Source: an uncultured Saprospiraceae bacterium
Lineage (GTDB): Bacteria > Bacteroidota > Bacteroidia > Chitinophagales > Saprospiraceae
Length of the DNA: 57,148 nt
Reading direction: 5' to 3'
Assembly (NCBI GenBank): GCA_938028705.1
Contig: CALIZI010000159.1
Coordinates: 1 to 57,148, forward strand
The position numbers and the translations under genes were made by a program. The notes below the pieces were generated by a model that saw only the letters and a program-made list of their open reading frames with translations, did no database searches and had not been told where the DNA came from. This document shows positions 52,007-57,148 of this stretch, one piece after another. The first letter of the stretch is position 1. The number at the start of each line of letters is the position of its first letter.

Positions 52007-52466
52007 TCAACTTAAAAGTATCTTTGAAAAAAAAGATTTTAAAGAAGAAGTTGAATTTCAAACTATTATGCTGGCATTATCTTTTTTGAGTGAAGTAGAA
52101 AAAGAAGCTGACTTACAAGGTATCAATAGAAAACAATTAGCAGAAAAAGTTGGTACTTCCAGAAGCTATATTACTCAAATAATGAGAGGTAACAAAGTTC
52201 CCAATTTAAAAATATTAGCTGCGCTTGGTTTAGCACTTGGAAAGAAATTCGATGTCAAGGCAGTAGCTTGTGTACAAGAAAGGAGCAAGATAAAAGTATA
52301 TTGTCAAAATGAAGAACTTGATTTACCATATTTAAGCTCCGAAACTCCATATTTTGAGCTTTCTCAAAATATACCCGAAATATATAAACATGAAAAACAT
52401 CACAACATACTTGATATAAAACCTAGAGTAATTAGAGAAAGAAAAAATGAAAAAATTTGCGTATAA
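51984..52466 (+). CDS. XRE/HigA-like antitoxin with C-terminal extension
   Basis: 160 residues. An N-terminal helical part (about 1-45) leads to a Cro/C1-type helix-turn-helix at about 48-90 (INRKQLAEKVGTSRSYITQIMRGNKVPNLKILAALGLALG). A 65-residue extension follows with hydrophobic/aromatic patches (LPYLSSETPYFELSQNIPEIY). In TAC modules such a tail (chaperone addiction region) makes the antitoxin depend on a SecB-like chaperone. It overlaps the toxin gene by 23 and the chaperone gene by 20 bases. It should bind the operon promoter. Confidence 0.8.
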   Translation: MNINNGINQLKSIFEKKDFKEEVEFQTIMLALSFLSEVEKEADLQGINRKQLAEKVGTSRSYITQIMRGNKVPNLKILAALGLALGKKFDVKAVACVQERSKIKVYCQNEELDLPYLSSETPYFELSQNIPEIYKHEKHHNILDIKPRVIRERKNEKICV

Positions 52467-52914
52467 AACACCAAGATTACACACAATTAACTTAGAGTTG
52501 AAAGATTTCTATGCTTATGTTGACGGTGAATTCAACGAGGAAAATGTTGAATTAGGCTTCAACTTTTTCTTTACATTCATTAAGGAAACAAACACTTTGC
52601 AAGTATTTATTCACTTTAGACATTTTTATAAAATTAATAATGGAGATAAAGAAGAAGGTAAGTTGTCTCTACATCATTCAGACCATTTAATTGATTTTGA
52701 ATTTGAAAAAGAACAAGACATTTCTTCTGGTTTCGATATAAAACATTTGGCGCATTTATTAGGAACTTCTATTATTATGGTAAAAGGCTTTTATTATACC
52801 TTTACCAAAGGTAATATATTAAATGATATAACCTTACCTGTTTTTAATCCAAATAAATTAATTGAATCAGAGTATAAAGATGAAATAAAAGATGATTTAA
52901 TTATCTTTGAATAG
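52447..52914 (+). CDS. SecB-like chaperone of the TAC operon
   Basis: 155 residues. Beta-rich N-terminal part (FNFFFTFIKETNTLQVFIHFRHFYKIN) and a C-terminal segment KHLAHLLGTSIIMVKGFYYTFTKGNILNDITLPVFNPNKL. The latter matches the SecB pattern 'a-x-x-x-I-x-x-h-T-x-x-G-x-x-x-x-x-LP-x-x-N-x-x-x-h'. General export SecB is not typical of this phylum, and location in a toxin-antitoxin operon favours a TAC chaperone that protects the antitoxin. The start overlaps the antitoxin gene by 20 bases. The fold call rests on motif reading only. Confidence 0.65.
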   Translation: MKKFAYKTPRLHTINLELKDFYAYVDGEFNEENVELGFNFFFTFIKETNTLQVFIHFRHFYKINNGDKEEGKLSLHHSDHLIDFEFEKEQDISSGFDIKHLAHLLGTSIIMVKGFYYTFTKGNILNDITLPVFNPNKLIESEYKDEIKDDLIIFE

Positions 52915-52932
52915 TATTTATAATATGCAAAA

Positions 52933-54291
52933 CTAGCCCTCCTCCACATCCAAAATAGTCACCTTCACCTGCACAATACGCCGTTGGTCAGCGGCAGTAA
53001 TAAGAAAGCGATAATTGGTATATTCTATCACTCGGTTGACTTTGGGCAGTCGTCCGGCGAGTTCGAGAATCAATCCGGCGAGGGAATCGGAATCGCCTTT
53101 AACATCATCGAATGTGGTGGTATCTGTACCGATGATTCGACAGACATCATTGAGCATCGTTTTTCCTTCAAACAAGAAATTATTGTCATCAATTTTGGTA
53201 TAATCCAACTCCTCATCATCATCAAATTCATCTTTTATCTCACCTATAATCTCCTCTAATACATCCTCTAAGGTCACTAAACCGGCAGTACCGCCATATT
53301 CATCTACCACAATAGCAATATGTACTCGTTTCTCTTGAAACTCACTGAGGAGGTCGTCTATTTTCTTAGTTTCCGGTACAAAAAATGCAGGTCGAATGAT
53401 ATTTATCCACTTAAAATTATCGGTTTTGTTGAGGTGTTCGAGGAGGTCTTTGGCATAGAGAATACCTGTGACATTATCAAAATTATCGTCATATACCGGA
53501 ATGCGTGAATAGCCCGATTCGCGGACGAGTTTGAGGAGTTCATGAAAGCCTGTTTGTTGTTCGAGTGCAGTGACATCTACGCGCGAGTGCATGATTTGTT
53601 TGACCGATACATTGCCGAATTTGACAATGCTTTTGAGCAAACGAATTTCCTTTTTGGCATCTTGTGTATCGGTGACGGAGAGTTCGATGGCTTGGTCAAT
53701 ATCCTCCATACTGACCTGTTGATTGTTATCGTATCGGTTCTTGATTTGGTTTTCGATAATAGAAGTGGTATTGACCAATATCGCGGTAATCGGATAAGTG
53801 ATTTTACCCAAAAACACAAGAGGTTTTGCCATAATACGTGCAAGCCTGATGTTGTTACTGCTGGCATATACTTTTGGAGAGACTTCACCAAAAAGCACCA
53901 ACAGAAAGGTCACTAAAACAATCTCAATCAGAAACTTGACCAACTCATTCATGCCATCAGGCAGCAGATAGCCCAAGATAAACGCCGAGACGAGGATAAT
54001 GGCGATATTAATAAAATTATTGGTCACAAGAATAGTGGCAAGCAGGTATTGTTTTTCTTCAAGAAGTTGCAGAATACGTCCGTTCTTATCATCCATATTT
54101 TTTTGGAGGTCATCAACATTATTATCGTTTAATGAAAAATAGGCAACCTCCGCACCCGAAATCATCGCCGAACTCAACAACAAAAGTACAAGCAATACAA
54201 GGGCTATTCCAACTCCTATTAAAGAAGTGGATGATAATAGTATGACTTGTTCGTATAACGGATAAAAACTCCCGCCGGGTTCGGTTTCCAA
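52933..54291 (-). CDS. gldE: GldE-like CorC/CNNM membrane protein
   Basis: 452 residues. An N-terminal DUF21 membrane domain (about 15-200; ISGAEVAYFSLN, then three or four helices) is followed by a CBS pair (about 215-335, IMHSRVDVTAL to VVDEYGGTAGLVTLEDVLEEIIGEI) and a CorC/HlyC transporter-associated domain (about 355-440). The family handles Mg2+ or other cations. In Flavobacteriia the copy right after ssb is gldE, needed for gliding and linked to T9SS, and the same order is found here. gldD, which usually follows, is absent; the TAC operon on the other strand sits there. The start is a TTG at 54291; no in-frame ATG/GTG is available upstream. Confidence 0.88.
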   Translation of the reverse strand: METEPGGSFYPLYEQVILLSSTSLIGVGIALVLLVLLLLSSAMISGAEVAYFSLNDNNVDDLQKNMDDKNGRILQLLEEKQYLLATILVTNNFINIAIILVSAFILGYLLPDGMNELVKFLIEIVLVTFLLVLFGEVSPKVYASSNNIRLARIMAKPLVFLGKITYPITAILVNTTSIIENQIKNRYDNNQQVSMEDIDQAIELSVTDTQDAKKEIRLLKSIVKFGNVSVKQIMHSRVDVTALEQQTGFHELLKLVRESGYSRIPVYDDNFDNVTGILYAKDLLEHLNKTDNFKWINIIRPAFFVPETKKIDDLLSEFQEKRVHIAIVVDEYGGTAGLVTLEDVLEEIIGEIKDEFDDDEELDYTKIDDNNFLFEGKTMLNDVCRIIGTDTTTFDDVKGDSDSLAGLILELAGRLPKVNRVIEYTNYRFLITAADQRRIVQVKVTILDVEEG

Positions 54292-54350
54292 AAGGCGTGC
54301 TTTTGATGAAAAAAATCTTACCGGAGTGCTTGTGCCTACGGCATTTAATG

Positions 54351-54398
54351 GATTGGTGAATCAGTTGACCGATTATCTGTTCAACTGATTCACCAATC
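54351..54398. repeat. 18-bp perfect hairpin between ssb and gldE
   Basis: GATTGGTGAATCAGTTGA (54351-54368) and its exact complement (54381-54398) enclose a 12-base loop. The words (TGAATCA, TTGACCGAT) resemble the 8-mer array at 39829. It lies 7 bases after the ssb stop on the minus strand. Confidence 0.93.
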
Positions 54399-54405
54399 AA
54401 CTGAA

Positions 54406-54909
54406 CTAAAACGGCAAGTCATCCGCCGGTTCTTCCACGACTGCATTCTCCGTTTGAGCAACGGGTGCGCTAGCAGGTTCTGCTGCCGGACCTGACGCTT
54501 GCGTTGACATCGGAGCAGGTTTCGGATTATTTGAAATAGCTAACTCGTCATCCGTTGATGGGAAATATCCGGTAGATTCCCGTTTTTCCAACATCCTAAA
54601 ATTTTGTGCAACCACTTCAGTATTATATCGGTTATTACCTTCTTTATCTACCCATTTGCGGTGCGTGAGCTTGCCCTCTACATACACGAGTTTCCCCTTT
54701 TTCATTTGCTGTTCGGCACGCTCCGCCAAATACCGCCACAGCACAATATCATGCCATTCTGTTTGCTCTTGCCATTGGTCAGATTTATCTTTGTACTTTT
54801 CAGTGGTTGCCAGAGAGACTTTAGCCACTGCCGCACCGTTTTCGAGGTGGCGTACCTCTGCATCCTTTCCTAGATGCCCTATTAAAATTACTTTATTGAT
54901 AGATGCCAT
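54406..54909 (-). CDS. ssb: single-stranded DNA-binding protein
   Basis: 167 residues. OB fold 1-110 (NKVILIGHLGKDAEVRHLENG, EQTEWHDIVLWRYLAERAEQ, KGKLVYVEGKLTHRKW), then a Pro/Ala-rich flexible linker (about 120-155) and the acidic tip EEPADDLPF that recruits partners such as RarA. It binds single-stranded DNA in replication and repair. It leads gldE, a conserved order in Bacteroidota. Confidence 0.97.
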   Translation of the reverse strand: MASINKVILIGHLGKDAEVRHLENGAAVAKVSLATTEKYKDKSDQWQEQTEWHDIVLWRYLAERAEQQMKKGKLVYVEGKLTHRKWVDKEGNNRYNTEVVAQNFRMLEKRESTGYFPSTDDELAISNNPKPAPMSTQASGPAAEPASAPVAQTENAVVEEPADDLPF

Positions 54910-55030
54910 TGTATAAATTGGTTTATTTTTATGAAAATCCGTTTCAACTTCTAAATTAGCAACTTATTTGCAAAGTTCGGTATTTTTTGTTGTCTTTTTT
55001 TAAAATATGAATGAAATTATGCGGGTTTTA

Positions 55031-55088
55031 TTCCTGATTCGTTTATTTGTGATTCGTTTATTCGTAATTTGTGATTTACCTGATTGCC
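55031..55088. repeat. word array (GATTCGT/TTATTTGT)
   Basis: CCTGATTCGTTTATTTGTGA and onward repeats GATTCGT/TTATTCGT/AATTTGT in steps of 7-8 bases, 40 bases before the start of the next gene. It has one arm only. Confidence 0.6.
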
Positions 55089-55125
55089 CAATAAACTAAT
55101 TACACGTTCAACTGATAAACCGCCT

Positions 55126-56541
55126 ATGGCTACACGCATTTTACATCCTTTTCTCCTCATTACATTTTTTACTTTGTATTGTTGGAAACAAACTTCTTAT
55201 TTTTTTAATATACAAAAAGGATTGATAGCATGGGTATTAGGCATGGCAATCGCAGCACTTGGATATGCTTTCTATCGCCTGCTCATCAAGCATCCGGTAC
55301 GGGCAGGTGCAGCTTGGACTTTGACCTTATTGCCACTTTTGTTTTACGCTCCGGTCTATAATATGCTACAAAACACCTTGCGTCATCGTCACCTGATGCC
55401 GGTTTTTGTAGTATTAATTGTCACTATATTTTTATTTTTTTTTAGAAATAAAAAACATTTCGCTACGCTCAATACTTATCTCAATTTTCTTTTTTTTATT
55501 TTAATAATATTTGAAATATTTAATGTTTTTAGAAGCTATCAAAATGATAAAATATGGTATCAGCGCATTGAGGAGCAATATACAGAAAGCACCGCACCAC
55601 CTTTAAATGTAGCCCATGAGTCTCTGCCCGATGTGTATTATATATTATTAGATGCTTATACATCGCCTACAAGTTTGAAAAAATATTGGAACTATGACAG
55701 TGCTGAATTATTAAATTTTTTGAATAAAAAAAACTTTTTTGTAGCGGATAAGGCTCATAGCAATTACGATTTTACGCCACAATGTATGCTCTCTACATTC
55801 GACATGGATTATATCCCACATTATACAACAACAACCAAGCGGAAATTGATGACTATGGCGATTTACCGTAAAGGTATTGAGCATAACAAAACGGTCAAAT
55901 ATTTCCAACAGGCAGGTTACAAATGGCACAATTTATCACCTTTCGATATGGCGGAACAGCAACGGACATATCATGTCATTCGGATTCCTGATGCTTCAAA
56001 AACCTTGCGCTATATGGCAGAGATGACCTTGCCGGGAAGAGGTATTCTGGATATAACCGACCTCAAAAATTATCAATCTAATCAGTTAATTATCAATGAA
56101 TTAAAAAGTATTTCTATATCAAAAAGCATACAACCCCGATTTGTATATGGTCATCTTATGTTGCCGCACGGTCCGTATTTTTATAATGAAAAATGCGAAC
56201 TCAATCCAAAGGGCTATCGGGGCAAACCGGAAAAAGAACTATACTTGGCACAACTTCAATGCACCGAAAATATGCTGACGGACTTAGTAGATACTATTCT
56301 AAAAAATGCTACCCGTCCGCCCGTCATCATCATGCAGGGCGACCACGGCTCCCGCATCAAATCTCTTGATTTGGAAGAGCATTTTTCTATCCTTTATGCC
56401 ATTTATTTGCCCGACGGGGAGTACAGCGATTTTTATCCCGACATTTCACCTGTCAATACCTTCCGTATTTTATCCAATCATTATCTAAATACTGAATTAG
56501 AATTATTAGAAGATAAAAAAAATCACTTCATACCATTTTAA
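55126..56541 (+). CDS. membrane-anchored sulfatase/phosphoethanolamine-transferase-like protein
   Basis: 471 residues from ATG 55126; the upstream TTG is less likely. Four or five N-terminal membrane helices (within about 1-150) are followed by a large extracytoplasmic alkaline-phosphatase-fold domain: DVYYILLDAYTSPTSLKKY (the Asp near the start binds metal), SNYDFTPQCMLSTFDMDY where families have the nucleophile Thr/Ser, FVYGHLMLPHGPYFYN and IIMQGDHGSR with metal ligands (DHG). This layout is that of sulfatase-like lipid-modifying or LTA-synthase-type enzymes. The substrate is unknown. It stands alone. Confidence 0.82.
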   Translation: MATRILHPFLLITFFTLYCWKQTSYFFNIQKGLIAWVLGMAIAALGYAFYRLLIKHPVRAGAAWTLTLLPLLFYAPVYNMLQNTLRHRHLMPVFVVLIVTIFLFFFRNKKHFATLNTYLNFLFFILIIFEIFNVFRSYQNDKIWYQRIEEQYTESTAPPLNVAHESLPDVYYILLDAYTSPTSLKKYWNYDSAELLNFLNKKNFFVADKAHSNYDFTPQCMLSTFDMDYIPHYTTTTKRKLMTMAIYRKGIEHNKTVKYFQQAGYKWHNLSPFDMAEQQRTYHVIRIPDASKTLRYMAEMTLPGRGILDITDLKNYQSNQLIINELKSISISKSIQPRFVYGHLMLPHGPYFYNEKCELNPKGYRGKPEKELYLAQLQCTENMLTDLVDTILKNATRPPVIIMQGDHGSRIKSLDLEEHFSILYAIYLPDGEYSDFYPDISPVNTFRILSNHYLNTELELLEDKKNHFIPF

Positions 56542-56921
56542 ATTCCAAAAAACAAATTCCAAATTTCAAAAAATAATTCAAACAGTAAGCTTTCAAGATT
56601 GTAGATTATAATGTAGATATTTTATTAATATTTATAATAAATTGTTTTTTAATAACAAAAATATTATAATTATTTATTATTAAAATTTTATCATGCAATT
56701 TTAGCCTATTACTCTTGATGTGCTTTTGTCAGCTATATTGAGATTTGGAATTTGCAGTATAGCCCTGTCACGGAAGCATAAAGAATAATCATAACCTGCC
56801 CTCACTATCCACCGTTTAAGACAAGCATAAAACAAAGCACAATTAGCATACGCCAAAAATACATTACCCTAATCACAATCAGATTTTTCTGGTATTATTT
56901 TTTAAAAGGCTAAACAAAAGT
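56542..56921. other. spacer, possible small RNA region
   Basis: The stretch 56700-56920 is less AT-rich than other spacers (for example CATAACCTGCCCTCACTATC near 56794) and leads to a strong terminator 380 bases after the last gene. No protein frame is convincing. It might encode a small RNA, but nothing specific is recognised. Confidence 0.3.
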
Positions 56922-56960
56922 GGGCTGTTTCACGAAAGTGAGACAGCCCGTCTTTTTTTT
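56922..56960 (+). terminator. strong rho-independent terminator
   Basis: GGGCTGTTTCAC and GTGAGACAGCCC form a 12-bp stem (one G-U pair) with a GAAA tetraloop, then TCTTTTTTTT. Confidence 0.93.
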
Positions 56961-56961
56961 G

Positions 56962-56969
56962 TAACTTTG
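56962..56969 (+). promoter_or_regulatory. possible -7 box near the right edge
   Basis: TAACTTTG fits TAnnTTTG, but no -33 TTTG is found upstream at the usual distance. It would drive a transcript leaving the window. Confidence 0.3.
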
Positions 56970-57087
56970 CGAGCTATTTACTCGTTTATATGTAAATTTG
57001 TCTGCTTATTGGAGAATTATAAATAAATTTGAGTGTGTAAAATATTAGGGGCAATCTAATATGAATGCAAATCGCTTAATCTTGTAT

Positions 57088-57148
57088 ATTTCACGCAGAG
57101 TATGCGGAGTACGCAGAGAAAAGCTATAAATCTCTGCGACCTCTGCGT
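57088..57148. repeat. CGCAGAG word array at the right edge
   Basis: TTCACGCAGAGTATGCGGAGTACGCAGAG in 9-base steps, then the complement CTCTGCGACCTCTGCGT up to the window end. It is the same design as the inner parts of the fold-backs at 27112 and 30335. Confidence 0.85.

Overview
This AT-rich 57 kb window comes from a Bacteroidota (Bacteroidetes) chromosome. Four predicted exoproteins end in type IX secretion (T9SS) sorting domains. A gldE-like gene follows ssb, as in gliding Bacteroidota. Several promoters fit the Bacteroidota form TTTG-N18/20-TAnnTTTG, and start codons mostly lack a Shine-Dalgarno sequence. I cannot fix the family; a Saprospiria/Chitinophagia-like lineage is a guess. No rRNA, tRNA, CRISPR array or transposase gene was seen.

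Layout. 1-3.8 kb: an Rcp1-like response regulator and a hybrid histidine kinase, bracketed by long inverted repeats. 3.8-10.2 kb: GNAT acetyltransferase, CotH-type surface protein, a Panacea-domain antitoxin with a candidate toxin, and small envelope proteins. 10.3-14.9 kb: a metal-uptake operon (MntR-type regulator, binding protein, ATPase, and a permease fused to a second MntR-like repressor) behind a 26-bp perfect palindrome that overlaps its promoter. 15-26 kb: a lipoprotein and three tandem secreted metallopeptidases that share one C-terminal half but carry catalytic domains of two families. 26.4-34.7 kb: an ArsC-like protein without its cysteine, lpxH, a regulator/membrane-protein pair, hypothetical genes and rarA. 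35.2-42.2 kb: subtilisin-like protease, manC, an STN-like protein and an M64 peptidase with FG-GAP repeats. 42.7-51.3 kb: APC permease, a shortened methylmalonyl-CoA mutase small subunit, an orphan antitoxin, a SpeD-SpeE fusion, crotonase, FKBP lipoprotein, DinB protein and radical SAM/SPASM protein. 51.5-57 kb: a toxin-antitoxin-SecB-like chaperone operon, gldE, ssb and a membrane sulfatase-like protein.

The strongest non-genic signal is in the spacers. They are packed with fold-back DNA of several kinds: a dispersed 160-300 bp element with terminal inverted repeats (R1, seven copies plus a partial one); a second dispersed repeat (R2, three copies); a long fold-back family (R3); nested fold-backs with one dyad inside another; and arrays of 7-9 bp words whose two halves are reverse complements. 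Many word arrays fill the whole gap from one stop codon to the next start codon, so they would form the leader of the downstream gene.

The best candidate for an under-described system is the three-gene operon at 51.6-52.9 kb. Its order and overlaps match toxin-antitoxin-chaperone (TAC) modules, with a toxin that looks only distantly HigB/RelE-like. The permease-repressor fusion with its palindromic operator and the phased 7/8-mer dyads come next. All family calls were made by reading motifs; no database search was run.
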